Source of the DNA: Owenia fusiformis
Taxonomy: Eukaryota > Annelida > Polychaeta > Sabellida > Oweniidae
Length of the DNA: 64,000 nt
Direction: 5' to 3'
Assembly (NCBI GenBank): GCA_903813345.2
Contig: CAIIXF020000005.1
Location: 62,001 to 126,000 of the forward strand
Both the position numbers and the translations under genes were made by a program. This document shows, piece after piece, positions 32,301 to 45,371 of this stretch (position 1 is its first letter; each line of letters opens with the position of its first letter). The notes beneath the pieces are model-generated. The model was not told the DNA's origin. It did not search any database and worked only from the letters and a program-made list of their open reading frames with translations.

Positions 32301-33771
32301 TTTCAAATTGACGTTGTACATAAAGCAGTTCCCGAAACGTTCCTTTTCAAAATCGTGGCATGTGCAATAGAGACCATACTCAGGGGCGGATCCGGAACCA
32401 ACAAGGAGGGGCTATATTTGAAGAATGAAAACAAATTGGGCCCCTAAAACCAAAAAGTGGGCCCAACGTTTTCTGAGCCCACCCATGGTGCATGTATAGT
32501 GCAGTTGTGTTGTTAACCAATTCCATTTTCTGAAATATTCTGGAAAATTACGATACATTTCTTTAACACACGTGTGCCAAAGAGGAATGAAAAAATCCCC
32601 TGCCAATATTATACACAAGATTTCGAAATGTCCACGGAAAAATAAATATGGCGGGAGTTTCAACGCAATTGACTCACACATTAGATGAAAATTCACACCA
32701 GAGAAGTGAATTAAATACTATTATATTGAAGATACCATGCACGATTACTCGACCCTGGTCTTTTTGTGTCACTCTGTGCATGAGATTTCCTTTAATAGCG
32801 TCCGAAAGAGTACTTGAGGCTACATAGTCTAGCAATAGAACGAAAAGGCTGATCATTGACCGTTGTAACTTGTTACACCTGCTTCATGAATCTGTAAGTA
32901 TTTTGATCTTTGTCTTGTTTGTCTTTTTTACCCTATATATCATGATGACATATGGGAGCATAAAAGTCAGTTTGACTTTAGGCAAATTTTGAGGATCTCG
33001 TCTGCTGCTACAGTATGTCGTGGTGACCTTCCCGCGTTTTTTGACCGCAATCTTTGGTGGGTGGAAGTGGTATCGTTTGCTTTCTTTGTTTGGCATCGTG
33101 TCCCTGATCTTAGGGTCACGCTAAGGAATGAGGGTATAACCGCTAACAACTCCACTAAGATAGAAGGATTTACTAGGGTCATCTAGTACACATTCATCAG
33201 GCATTCCTGAACTTAAAACATTGCGATACATGGAAAGTTCTTTTACTTGGAGAAAAGACAGAATCAGAATAATTGCATATTACAGAAACCACATATTCAC
33301 CTCAATGACCACATAATGTTCCAATAGGTAATTTATAAATACATGTGCACCTTATTTTCCATTTAATAATAAACCGTGTACCTTACAACCTTTTGGGGAA
33401 TACAAAGGGGGAATTAGCGGTCCATTAGTTTGAAGGCCAAATATTCATCGAGGCGTCAAATGTTTTAATGATTCAATAAAACCTTAAAAGATATGACAAC
33501 AGTGTTATGTTATTATAAAATAACACATTCATATTTTGGATACACTGAATCACATTTTAGATAGTTTCAGATTATGTTATACAATGGGTGAACCTTGTGT
33601 AACATCCTAATTAATTACAGTATAGTTCTCATTTTACAAGTGAGACAACTACAAACAGTAAATCAAAAAAAAGAATGAGGAAGAAAAGCAACTTTTTATT
33701 TCTTCATAGTTTGTTATTTCCAAAACGTGTGTGCAAATTGTATTCCTATCCAATTTTAGTATGAAAATCAT
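32301..33771. other. No supported gene
   Basis: Around 32980-33180 three frames are open together because the local GC content is higher. None shows a recognisable domain. The rest is AT-rich. Confidence 0.35.
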
Positions 33772-33774
33772 TTA

Positions 33775-34793
33775 CCCTCTGTAAAGAAAAAAGGTGCATG
33801 GTCCTTTATCAGTCATAACATTTTCAAAACGTTTGATAATATTACTCAACTCATGGAGGCATATGGCGTAAAAATGGTGAATAACTGGTGGAAATCTTAA
33901 GAAATTAGATGAAAATTTAAAAAAAAGTTAGATATTGTTGAATACATTGTGTCCCAAACTCACTAATTTGACTTTTCCTTTAAATTACGTCATAAATTAC
34001 AAATTGGTATTATACTGAGTAATACATTGTGTCACAAACTCACTAATGTGACTTTTTTTCTTTAAATTACGTCATAAATGACAAATTGGTATTATACTGA
34101 GTAATACATTGTGTCACAAACTCACTAATGTGACTTTTTTCTTTAAACTACGTCATAAATGACAAATTGGTATTATACAGGGTAATACATTGCCCTCTAA
34201 GGCTGGGACATAATTTTCTATATGTTATATTCTTCATACCATTGTAAAGTCCATCCAAAACTAGTAAACAGTGGCAAAAAAATATGGTAGTGTCAAAAAC
34301 CATCTAAAACATGATTTTAGACGATTTTTACGCCTTAACCCTACCCCTGATTTTGAACTAAGAAGAGACCTCTAAATCTGAAGGATACTTCCTCAAATGT
34401 CATCAGAAAATGGTTTTAATTAATCAGACTTTCATTTTATAACTTATATTTTTCACACAGGTTTATTGGATTGAGAACTTTTTAAAATGGTGTATTCCTC
34501 CAAACGTAACTAACAGTTTAAATTCATGTCTCAGAAGATCCACTTCTTTGCTGGGTATAGGATTTCTCATATTTATGACGTCAATTTATAGTAAAAAGTC
34601 ACACTCACGATTTTGGGAGTTGTTCGATTGAATTCTTTCTAACTTTCATCCATATTTACGAAATTCTTTGAAATTTTCTCCATTTGGTCAAAGTATCCAT
34701 ACATTATACCTCTGAAGGTTTGGTATGATAATAATGAAAAATAAAAAAGATATGATTGATAAAGGACCATGCACCTTTTTTCTTTACAGAGGG
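33775..34793. mobile_element. TTA-flanked TIR element (PIF/Harbinger-like MITE)
   Basis: TTA at 33772-33774 and 34794-34796 flanks TIRs of about 38 bp: CCCTCTGTAAAGAAAAAAGG at left and its inverse ..ccttttttctttacagaggg at right, extending through 'tgcatggtcctttatca'. A 3-bp TTA/TWA duplication is characteristic of PIF/Harbinger. About 1.02 kb, non-coding, and the TIRs are almost perfect, so relatively young. Confidence 0.75.
33941..34190. repeat. Three 80-83-bp tandem units inside the TTA-flanked element
   Basis: 'aatacattgtgtc(c/a)caaa' begins at 33941, 34021 and 34104. Each unit contains 'tacgtcataaat', a CRE-like word. Confidence 0.85.
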
Positions 34794-34796
34794 TTA

Positions 34797-37645
34797 ATAT
34801 ATGTTGAATTTATGGAGCATTTTGCGACAACATATAAGAACCAAATTGAAAGTACACAAGTTGTGTTAAAGTCCCCGTCTAAAGTTTGAAAATATTTTTT
34901 TATCATTCATTTACTATTTGTCAGGACTTAAAAAGTGATTTTAGAGATTTTTGAACAAAAAAAAAAATTTGAACAAAAAGTTGTGAGCATTTCATTTCTC
35001 AAATATTCAAATTTCCCGCCATTTTTCAAAAAAAGTTGAAATTTCTTAATCATCAAATATTTCTGAATGCATTTCAAAAAAGATTATCTTTTTAACACCA
35101 ATGCAAAGATTGAACAAAAGACACACTATTTCAATAATAAAATTTCATATTTAATGGGCCACTTCAATGTTTTAGCTTATCAAGAATATTTTGAAACATT
35201 AGTGATGTCACTAAGGTAACAAAAACTTTTTGAAATTTTTTTTTTTTTTTTCGATGTCAATCTTTTCTAAATATGCTAGACTTTCATAAAAACCAATGTT
35301 GATTGTCTAACCAGGTTAAAAGGAAGAATAAATTAGTATGTTTTAGATATCATTGTACCATTGGTTTCTATGAGAACTAAAATTTTCAGAACCATTTTCA
35401 TGCACTGATAAGTTCATTTCTCGCTTGTTTATCAACCGATTTTCTTAATTTTTTCGGCAAAAAACATGGGAGGATGAATGCTATGCATTGGTATGAAATG
35501 TGGCTAATTAGAAGATATGAGTGACCTCTAAAAGTTGGTTTTAAATAAATTCACAAATTTTGGAACAAAAAGTCTATCAAAAACCACTTTTTGAAATTAA
35601 AAAAAAAAGTTTCACATATCACACTTTGATAACATTGGGTAAGACTACAATATAAGCCAAAGTGGTTTAAACTTTACATGGGGCCTTTAAGAGTTTTTGA
35701 ATCATTATTTTCCATTCATATGTTTCCAATATTTTATTTTTTAGATTGGTGATGGTGATTAACCGGAAGAAGGTAACATGAACATCAATCTAAACTCATT
35801 CAGTGAATTGAAATGGTACGTGCACTATTATAAATGGTTCGCATTCAGTCACAATATAACCCTTGCAGCTGTACATGGGGTGAAAGGGGGGTTCTTGGAA
35901 GTTCATATGCGATATACTTATACCAGGCCTTTCACCCCTCTTATACCATATATACAATATTTTCACCCTTTTTTATACCATATATACAACATTTTTCACC
36001 CGTCGTAGTATTGGTTTAACCTATAATGCAGTCCACTCATAATTATTTATTTAACTTAGTTGTCATAGTATTGGTTCAACTTATAATACAGTCCACTCAT
36101 AATTATTCATAATACAGTCTTATTGCCACCTCTTCCTATTTTTATATTTATAGTACTTCAATAACGAACAGTAGATCAATATACTTTGAATCAGCATTTG
36201 AATTCACTTTCAATAAGTTCTTCATATTGAAAACTACATGTAAACATCAAAACAGTTTTTATATTAGAAAAAAATATGATAATGTTTAGTGCATTCAATT
36301 TTTCCAGATGATTATGGATAAATTATAATTTTATTAACTGAAAGTGATCACAATAAAGACAAATATCTCCATTAGATGTTTGAAATGGTGACCCGTTCAC
36401 ACCTTTTGTATATACACGCATCACACAACATATTTGCATTGTATTTGCTTTTCAGCAGACTATCGTTGGAACATGATATATTTCCACATATTTTTTCTAT
36501 TTGTTTTTTTTTATTTTCACATTAATAATGACTCATTTCATATTTGTTAATTTAGAACTAGGCATAAATATATCGTTAATTCTCTTTGGATACTTACACA
36601 GGACATTTTGCATCTATCAATGGACTAGTATGATGTGAGGAGGAGTAAAATATGTATCGGTATGTGCTGTGTACCTGTACGAGACAGGTCATTCTATTCA
36701 AGTATATTCATGTCTGTTAAAATCTAAGTTTGCATTTTGGTTTAGTGTAAATCTATGTACTAACATTTTGTTTGAGTCTTCGCTTTGCTGGAACAGCAGT
36801 TTTATCATGCGTCTGACGCATCGAATGACAGTCTGATTGTGATTGTAATAAAGAACACTGCCTTTTTGGGTGTACCGTTTTAATACAAAGAGGCCCTTCA
36901 AGAGAAAAATACATATATGAGGAGCTTGGTAAACTTTATAGAATCTCAAGTTGATAGAGTAGTTATACAAATAATGTTTTAATTGAATCAGCATTAACAC
37001 ACATCGGAGTGAAATAGATACCACTGTGCGGCGTGTGTGTTTAGGTATTAACAGAAAAATTATAAAAGATACTCGAATGTGATAACAACGAACTCAAAGC
37101 TGAATTATTTGCCGGTAACGTGATTGATCATTTAGTAGTATTCTTACAATTAAAATGGCACAGCATTAGGTATTCCCACATTTATTTATTTATTTTTTGT
37201 TTGTTTTTAAGGCATGTTGTCAGATTTCCATGGAATTCCAATTATAAAACATAAATACTTTTTATTACTACATTAGATGGTAATACGTAGTATGTGTAAC
37301 GACCCTTGGGCACGCTCGTCGGGGAGCTGTAGTGTAGCGAGCCTGATACTAGACTCGAAAGAGAATGTGCTAAATTCAACGCCCCGTTGGTGTCGAAGGT
37401 CATTACATATGTTTTTTAAACAAAACTCCGAATAATAAGTAGTCACGATGAGTGATCTAATTTAGATAAACAATTCGTTGGTTTTGGTCTAGATCGACTG
37501 TTCACTTGTTACCTATAATTCGATCAAAATATGCTAGAAATGGCAACCAAGAGAATGTTGTATACGTATAAACAAGATAACTACGCTGCCATCTTTCTGT
37601 GAACATTCTTATTATCACTCTCAAAAAATTCAAAAAAATACATTT
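34797..37645. other. AT-rich intergenic DNA with minor repeats
   Basis: A poly-T tract lies at about 35237-35251. Two diverged ~60-bp direct copies ('gtagtattggtt(t/c)aac...cagtccactcataatta') lie at 36005-36110, preceded by two 'ataccatatatacaa' phrases. At 37298-37409 a weak inverted pair (tgtaacgacctt-like ends) encloses a GC-richer 70 bp. No gene supported; the minus-strand frame at 36698-37024 has no features. Confidence 0.4.
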
Positions 37646-37797
37646 AGCTCAGACGACAAAAGAATCGTCGATTTAATTCCTCACTTAAGTTACATAAACG
37701 GTAGGGGTTAAAAGTGCAGATCTTAACTGTTTTTCGAAATGCCGTTTATGTAACTTAAGTGAGGAATTAAATCGACGATTCCGTTGTCTTCTGAACT
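37646..37797. mobile_element. 152-bp near-perfect hairpin (palindromic MITE)
   Basis: Left arm 37646-37701 and right arm 37742-37797 are inverted copies with only a few mismatches over about 56 bp (e.g. atcgtcgatttaattcctca versus tgaggaattaaatcgacgat). The loop is 40 nt. ATTT lies on both outer sides, a possible target duplication. Confidence 0.8.
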
Positions 37798-38586
37798 ATT
37801 TGTTTGCAAATGTATACATTTTCTTAAACATATGATACTGATACACTCCAGCGTAATCGAGTGGATCACTAGTGTTAAGTGAAGGTAACTGGACATGTAA
37901 GATACGGTAACGGTCATGTTAGTTTCCAATACACGGTAACGAGACATCTTAGCTCTCCAGTATAAACTCTCATAACGTTACCGCATCACTACATATCAGT
38001 CATCATCTGTAAAACCAAAATACCAGCTACCTTCCCTTAACACTGGTACTCACCTAGTTACGCTGACGTTACGTCGGCGTAACAAGATGGAAGAACTTCC
38101 GGGCTTCGTTTTCGTTAAGATATTTTCATTTCTTGATTTTAAACCACTTATAAGTCAAGTTGTGGACAATTATTTGGCTCAAAGTTGAGAAAGATAGTCT
38201 AGTTTGAGAATATACATGCGGCTTTATGTTTGGTATATTAACGAAGACGCAATTCACATATTAAGTCCCTCGCTTTTGTAACGTTGACGATCTGCATAAA
38301 TATTGCTTATGTGACGTTGACGAGAACACTTTGTAACGCTGACGAAGGAAAAATGTTGATCTTTGGAATGTCAAGGGGTATAAAAAGCTCCAGATCCAGG
38401 CTAGATTTGTGGCATGTGCCCGGAGCATTTGTAAAGCTGAAGCTGAGATAATGAATCAAAATCTTGTAATAATTCTCATATATATATATTCTTATAATAT
38501 GTGCATTCCATTCCATTCCAATATTGATACAAAACTGACATCCTATTCACAATTTAATTCATTAGAGGCTCGAATATTTTTGGATG

Positions 38587-38662
38587 ATCTGATAGCGTTA
38601 TTGGTAGAGCGTTGTCTTGGCCTGAGGACCTCCTGTTATGCACGGGTCGAAAAGTGGGGAAG
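38587..38662 (+). ncRNA. tRNA-like segment (possible SINE head or tRNA relic)
   Basis: 'gatagcgttattggtagagc' resembles a tRNA D-arm/A box and, 45 bp on, 'gcacgggtcgaaa' resembles a T-arm/B box (GGTTCGA). A fully paired cloverleaf is not apparent and the anticodon arm is irregular. A tRNA-derived SINE fragment or coincidence are both possible. Confidence 0.25.
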
Positions 38663-39202
38663 CATTTTAATTATTCAAGAGATCCAATCATCGACAGTTG
38701 TGGAAATGCGAAAAGTATTTTCTCAATGGTCCAATTTCTTCCCTTTCTCACATAACAAAAGTTAGCAAGTGTTGGTTTGCTCTGTGTAATTTATTGTTGA
38801 CAACAAATAGAAAGATTCGCCCCCTTCCCCTCTTATGAAATTATCTTATTGACTAAAAAATAATTCACGCATAGCTATTCAAATCAGAACACTCACTCAT
38901 ACTAGATAATATTTAACCTAATGAATGTTGCCTTTTTCGAAGTGATAAACGGATATTTCAGGGAATATTCACAAGCTTAGTGCTATTGAACGCACATCAA
39001 TTTTTAAGTGTTGTATTGTTGCAGGAGTGACAATCCATATTACCGACTGTCACAACGTGACCCTTGCAAAGGGTTCCATTGAAAATATATTATTTTGGGC
39101 CATTTCATATCCTTTGAGTGATATTGTATAAAATGTTTGAAAATTATAATCTTATAAATAACATTTTATGTAATAAAACTGTAACTGAAAAGGTAAATAC
39201 GG

Positions 39203-40269
39203 AATATGATGCAATACAATGCAGTGCAATATGATGCAATACAAAGCGATGCAATATGATGCAATACAATGCGGTGCAATATGATGCAATACAATGTAGT
39301 GAAATATAATACAATACAATACAGTGCAATACGATGCAATAAAATGCAGTGCAATGCAATACAATGCAAAACAATGTAGTGCAGTGCAATACAATGTAGT
39401 ACAGTGCAATGCAATGTAGTGCAGTACAATACAATGTAGTGCATTGCAATACAATGCTGTGCAATACAATGTGGTGCAGTGCAATACAATGCAATGCAGT
39501 GCAATGCAATATATTGCAGGTCAATGCAGTACAATACAATGTAGTGTAATGCAATGCAATAAAATACAATGCAGTGTAATAAAATGCAGTGCAATACAAT
39601 GTGGTGCTGTGCAATACAATGTAATTCAATACAATACAATACAATTCAGTGCAATACAATACAATGCAGTGCAATACAATACAATGCAGTGCACTGCAGT
39701 ACGATACAATGCAATAAAATACAATGCAGTGTAATAAAATGCAGTGCAATACAATGTGGTGCAGTGCAATACAATACAATGCAGTGTAATTCAATACAAT
39801 ACAATGCAGTACAGTGCAATACAATATAATGCGGTGCAAAACAATACAATGCAGTGCACTGCAGTACAATACAATGCAGTGCAAAATAATGAAGTGCAAT
39901 ACAATGTGGTGCAGTGCAATGCAATGCAATATATTGCTGTACAATGTAGTGCAATACAGTGCAATGCAATGTAGTACAATACAGTGCAATACAATACAAT
40001 ATAGTGTAATACAATGCAGTGCAATACAATGTGGTGCAGTGCAATACAATACAATTCAGTGTAATGTAATAAAATGCAGTGCAATTCAATGTAGTGCACT
40101 GCAGTACAATACAATGCAGTGCAATACAATACAATACAATACAGTGCAATACAATACAATACAATGCAGTACAATACAATACAATGCAATGCAATGCAAT
40201 GCTATGTTATTCAGTGCAGTACAATGCTATGCTATGCTTTGCTGCTATGCTATCCTGTGCTATGCTATG
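39203..40269. repeat. 1.07-kb pentanucleotide repeat (ATACA/ATGCA/GTGCA)
   Basis: About 210 pentamers drawn from a few words (caata, caatg, cagtg, cagta) form higher-order combinations. Because the period is 5 and stop codons are rare in these words, very long open frames appear in several frames on both strands (up to 301 codons of Cys/Ile/Leu/His/Tyr). These are artefacts. The array sits inside the CACTG-ended element. Confidence 0.95.
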
Positions 40270-40856
40270 AAAAACAGACATGTGCTGACTTTATATCACC
40301 AATATCATGTTAAAATGAACTTTTGGAATTGTTGATGGTTCACTATCATAAAGATGGCATAACTAAACCGAGTGAAATGGTTTGAGTACAACTTAAAGTT
40401 CGAATCAAAGTTTTAACCTTACTGCATTTCACACCAAAATGATGGGATCTGTAAATAAAGGATCCTCATTTCTCGTCGAATACCTGTCTCTGAACGCTCA
40501 GTGCCTCACCCTCGTGATTTTAGAACTTTCAGGACTTTCTGAAATAGTTGAACTATGTATTCATGATTCTTGCCCAATATACGCCAATGTTAATATGGTT
40601 CGTCAACGTTACAACAGCTCCAAGTCACACCTTCGTCGGCGTAACATTGATCTTAGTCAGCGTAACAAAAGCGAGGGACTAAATATGTGAATTGCGTCTT
40701 TGTTAATATACCAAACATAGAACCGCCTGCATATTCTCAAACTAGACTATCTTCTTCAACTTTGAGCCAAATTATTGTCCACAACTTGACTTACATGTGG
40801 TGTAAAATCGAGAAATAAAAATATCTTACCGAAACGAATCCTGGTGAGTACCAGTG

Positions 40857-41529
40857 CTAAAAGCGGTGGGAGATATCGTTAAACAGTGGCGCTCACACAT
40901 GATATATGAACAAATGATCATACCCCAGAGTTTCCATATCATATAAGTCGGGTTTATGACAAATATCAAAGCATCATGTCAACTTTAAAGTAGTTTAATT
41001 CTATGAAACTTAAAAATATCGAAATCGACACTTCCCTTCCGCCATCTTTGATGCGAAGGTGACGGCCGTTACCTTCGCTTGATACTGACCAGCGCCTCCA
41101 GGTTCTCCCCAGAATCTAAATGATGGTTTTTCCCCCTGCTCACTCAGTTTACCCCCCCCCCCCGTGCCCCCCCCCCCGCTTGCTTCACCCGCCCAGGATC
41201 CTCAATATAACCATAAACGGGCCAAGGGAAGAAGTCTTCAATTTTGAGGCAGCATGGGGGAGGTGGTTTGAAATGCACCCCTGAAGATGCAGGTACAGGA
41301 GGCTTTAAGGGAACTGAACAATGAACACTACAACCATATTATTGTGAAGTATTATCAAATAAAAGTTTTTCTAAATGAGATTTTGTGTTTATTTACATTT
41401 GCAAGTGAAGAAATAGTAACACTGTGGGAGCTGCTGAAGTACATTTGACAAAGTGCGCGAGCGAAGCTAGCAGCGAAGCCAGCTGCGTGTAACTTGTTAA
41501 AAAATCCCGCTGCTATGAAAAAACATTGG
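40857..41529. other. Intergenic, with poly-C tracts at 41153-41178
   Basis: Two C-runs of about 13 separated by gtg occur in otherwise mixed sequence. No gene seen. Confidence 0.5.
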
Positions 41530-41925
41530 GAGACCATTGTCACTCTCAGCTTATTTCCTCAGAATTCCAAATCTGAAAACGAAATTTCGATCTGACTTCC
41601 GGTTTAGAAGTTATGGCGTTTTGAAAGCTCAAGAATCGCTAAATTTGGTGCCCTATGTTAATTCAAGGAAAAAAAGATTTTTTTGAATTGTAAAATACGA
41701 GATATAGACTACATGTAAGTACAGCTAAACATAATGGAAGCCCATAAAAGAAAGGGACCTCAAAACCTTCTTTTCCTAAAAATTTGGTCACCAAAGTGCC
41801 TAGGTCAAAATCTAGGTCAAATTCAAAGTTTTCCCTTATTTTTGCAATTCTGACACTACACTTTAATTATATTCTTCGAAATTGTGTATACGTGTAGCCA
41901 AGAGTGTGCTAATTATTAGCCGTAG
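41530..41925 (+). mobile_element. Fragment of the Helitron-like A/B family
   Basis: Contains the same phrases as 1-3613: 'cgatctgacttccggtt', 'gttatggcgttttgaaagct', 'cctaggtcaaaatctaggtc', 'gtgtgctaat'. Both ends are truncated and no CTAG hairpin remains. Confidence 0.75.
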
Positions 41926-42703
41926 GGACCGGGTCAGGATTCCCCCCCCCAAAATAAATTTGCGCAAAATTCATAGCAATAATCAGAAACGTCTAATTTG
42001 ACAAAAATAAACCACCTATGGTTAAATGGCTAAATTGTGAAATCTTTTTTTAAAACGACGCTGACATCCTACACTTACAAAGATCGGTTTCCAATAATAA
42101 CTTTCTCAATAATTAAGGACTCTTTGTGATTTTTCTTGTGTTGATAGAGTGTTCAATGGAAAAAAGGTCTACGTGGATAGCATGAACAAATTTGAGATTT
42201 AGAGATATCACGATTTTTGTACAGACATGCTCTCTGTGAAATCGTTAAAAAATTTTCAATTTCCTGAAATCTGGGATTTCCATCTGAGCCATTATTTGAG
42301 TCATTTCCGAGTGGATTACTTTCACTAGATTGCACATATATAATCACGAATATATGTCACATATATCTACCTATTTTTCCCAAATCATTTTGTCAAATTT
42401 GTTGATCTGTCTCGCCTATTAAGTAAATTTTAAGAAAGACAGGTTTTCTAATTTACATTATTGATTGATTTTGTGCCAGAGCGCGCATGGGTCCGCGGAA
42501 AATGAGATATCTCTTAATTTCCAAGTTATCGATGCTATGCAAGCATATCAATCTTTTTTCCATTAAACACTTTATTTTCACATAAAAATGTTGAAGATAC
42601 CTTCATTATTGAGAAAGTTATTCCAAAATTAGTGTGTGGCATTTTGTGTCACCCTGTATTTAAAAGACACATTTGTTGAGAAGTCCCCGGAGCTTTTGAG
42701 TAG
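41926..42703. other. No recognisable feature
   Basis: AT-rich DNA with a short C-run at about 41941. Nothing supported. Confidence 0.4.
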
Positions 42704-42843
42704 TGCCTGGGTCACATTTGCTCCGATCCATCGGCCGGCGCCCGGCCGATTGAGTGTTCTGTTCAATATTGTATTCAATTTTGAACAAAATACTCAATCG
42801 GCCGGGCGCCGTAGTGAAAATCGGGACAAATGTGAACAAGGCA
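42704..42843. mobile_element. 140-bp palindromic MITE, copy 1
   Basis: TGCCTGGGTCACATTTG at left; inverted caaatgtgaacaaggca at right. Inside, a GC-rich pair (ggcgcccggccgattgagt and actcaatcggccgggcgcc) closes a long stem. Same length and layout as 46405-46544. Flanks are TAG and TAA rather than a perfect duplication. Confidence 0.8.
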
Positions 42844-42890
42844 TAAGCATTGAATCAGAAATAAAAACATTTGTAATGAGTTATTATATA

Positions 42891-43862
42891 CAGGGTGGTC
42901 CAAAAAAGTGAACCCATGCAATGGGCCATATTTCCCTTATTACTTGCAGGAATTCTTTTATATTTTCACATGTTGTAGATGAAGGTCTACAATTTATGTT
43001 GGCACCATACATTTTTCTTAGTCTTGAATTTTGCAGAAATTATAAGCCCTAACCAAATAGTACTGAAAATGGATAAAATGTGATTTTCAATATCCGCGAT
43101 TCTTCAAACCTTCAACACCCTTCCCCTGACATTTTTTAAGCTGCAGTCTTTAAGAACTAATATTTTCTCACTTTGTTGAATCTTGAATCCCGCACATTAT
43201 GGTTTAAAATTAGCATTCTACCTTTGTGAGTTCAAAGTTCTTGTGATCCAAAGAAATGTTCTAAGCTTCCATAGACGATAACATTTTCCAGTGAAATCGC
43301 GAACATACCCCTATATGATCTTGAAATGTCAATATCTTCATAGATCATGGACCGATTCGAATGAAATATGGCTCAAACATTGAATATTAGATTATCTTTT
43401 GATTTTTTAAAAATATTTGATGAAGGGCTTCTCAGATTTCTGGTCACAGGGGGCAACTTCCTTCCACAAAAGGCCCTCCTCTAACTGTTGGTGTAGGTAA
43501 CATACCCCTGAACTGTTGAACGGTTAAAACTGCTTCAAAATGATCAATGAAAGTGTGAAATGTGTTTTCTGCTTAAATAGTGTCCCTTTTGTCATATTGT
43601 AGGGTTTTAAACTTGTATCTCTAGCTGAAAGCTGTTTAAGATCATCCAATGTGTTTCAACAATTTCTGTGAATCACATTGGTAAAATTTTGCACAATATC
43701 TAATTTTCAGGCATTTTTGCTAAACTCTTGTAATTTCTTCAGAAATTATAGCATCAACAAAAATGTTAGACCTTTCTCTATAACATGTGATAATTTGAGT
43801 CTATTCGTGCAAGTATTAAGGAAAATATAGCCTGTAGGGGTTCACTTTTTTGGACCACCCTG
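42891..43862. mobile_element. CAGGGTGGTCC-family TIR element, copy 2 (uninterrupted)
   Basis: TA (42889-42890) then CAGGGTGGTCCAAAAAAGTG; right end ..cacttttttggaccaccctg then TA (43863-43864). 972 bp. A TA target duplication fits Tc1/mariner. The body matches 23374-25165 in inverse orientation without the nested insertion, giving an internal empty-site comparison. Non-coding. Confidence 0.85.
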
Positions 43863-43876
43863 TAAAATCATATATA

Positions 43877-44517
43877 CATGGTGGGCAAATAAAAATAGGA
43901 CACTCACATATAAAGAGCAAAATATAAACCAAATGTCATGAGAATTAGGGGGTTAAGCAAGAAACATGATGCATTACCTCGAAAAACAGCTTTTGAAATT
44001 TCTCATAATTTCAACGATTTTAGGCAAATTACTTTTTTTTCCTTATTGTTCCATAATTTTACTCATATTTCCAAAATATCAATAGTTATTTGTAGCCTAG
44101 ACAACCCCTTTTATGTTAAGAATAAAACTGTGACAACATTGTGACTTTTTATTACAGAAACTATAGCGTTTATATGGTCCTCTTGTAGGAATTGTTCCAA
44201 AAAACTGAAATCAAGATTTCTATGCAAAATGGAACTATGCTATGATGATAAGTTGATTACGCAATGGGTAATGATACAAACTGAGGATAGAGGGACTCAT
44301 GAATGGTAGCAAAGGTTAAAGCATGTATAATGTACAGTAATGAATTTTCTAAGATTTAGAGCTAAGGTAGAGGGAGACATATTCGACATTTTCTTCAAGA
44401 ATCTTATTAAAGCTGAATAAATTCCCCATCTTTTGGTATGTAATACATGGTTCGCCTGTGTGATCATAAATACTTCTAAAAATGATACAAAGTGTCTCAT
44501 TTTTATTGCCCACCCTG
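43877..44517. mobile_element. Tc1/mariner-type MITE (GGTGGGCAA family)
   Basis: TA-flanked; left CATGGTGGGCAAATAAAAAT, right, inverted, CAGGGTGGGCAATAAAAATG, with ggacact/gagacact following. 641 bp, only about 12 bp from the previous element. No transposase frame. Confidence 0.75.
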
Positions 44518-44599
44518 TATCATTTATAAACACAAAGATTTGTCCAAGATGAAGCTAAGCAGTTTTCGAATGAGCTAAAAATAAATTGTGCGAAATAAT

Positions 44600-44900
44600 T
44601 GATATTTCTTATAGTAAAAAATCATGCTCCAGGGTCTTCCCAAAATATACGATCAAACCACGTATTAGCTGCCAATTGGAAGTACGTTTTAAAGTCTCGA
44701 TTTGTTTGGATTTTTTTAAACCTGCAACGAAAGTACTTATGATAAAGATAGAGATGTTACATGACTTAATCCCCATACTTCCAAATTTTCCCTCAATTAC
44801 AATAGGTCGAAAATTGATAACTGATGAATATTTAAAAATTGTCATTCCCGTGGAAATGGTGGTTCAAGGCAAATCAGATTTCAGGATATCTATTAAAGGG
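44600..44900. mobile_element. Eroded relative of the 54575 MITE
   Basis: 'caattacaataggtcgaaaa' and 'ggcaaatcaga..tcaggatatc' match 54745-54850 in the same order. The open frame 44586-44957 crosses this repeat and is not a gene candidate. Confidence 0.6.
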
Positions 44901-45371
44901 ACAGAGTGTGTAAATGAAGTCTCACTTTTGATCTTCATAGTATTTCCAATGGATTAATAAGTACCTGATATTATCATTTGACACCAAAAACAGCTCAAAC
45001 AGACCACATCAGAGTTGACACTAGATCACGAAAAATATTTTTGATCTATCAATTTATAGATGTCAAGTTTTTAGCAATGCCATAGAAAGATGCCAGTGTT
45101 GTTTGCATTAAATTTCCATTAATTTTTGATAGGATTTTCAACCATACACCATCTTTTAGTCCAAGAGTTATTTAAAAACATACACTTTGTGAAAAGTGGT
45201 AATTCACTTCTTTTGAATTCTGAACTTCAAATGCTATTTTCTATGCGAGTAATTTTTTTTTCACTTCAGTATTGACCCAAATTAAAGTTTTTATCATATG
45301 ACTGTGTGAGTGACGTGTCTCAAATAATATTTTGTCCTTTTTCCTTCTAAAATAAGCGCATTGCCTGTTTA
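44901..45371. other. No recognisable feature
   Basis: AT-rich, nothing supported. Confidence 0.4.

Larger units (their letters stand above)
38041..40856. mobile_element. CACTG-ended TIR element with subterminal motif arrays
   Basis: Ends CACTGGTACTCACC and, inverted, GGTGAGTACCAGTG. Arms of about 270-310 bp at each side are inverted relatives ('aagttgtggacaattatttg' versus 'caaattattgtccacaactt'). The motif GTAACGYTGACG occurs about eight times near the two ends, in both orientations. CACTR termini with subterminal repeats suggest an EnSpm/CACTA-like or related element. No 3-bp target duplication can be confirmed (TAA versus CTA). The centre is a pentanucleotide repeat. Confidence 0.65.

Noticed and set aside
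32884-33186. Three overlapping frames, one reading RYHFHPPK and SSRRDPQNL
   Set aside because: Three frames open at once in a GC-richer patch, no domain or splice support.
39144-40335. Open frames up to 301 codons on both strands rich in Cys, Ile, Leu, His, Tyr or Gln, Asn
   Set aside because: They arise from a pentanucleotide repeat whose words rarely make stop codons; all overlap each other and have no non-repeat flanking domain.
44586-44957. 123-codon plus-strand frame
   Set aside because: Crosses a diverged copy of the non-coding MITE family seen at 54575-55436.
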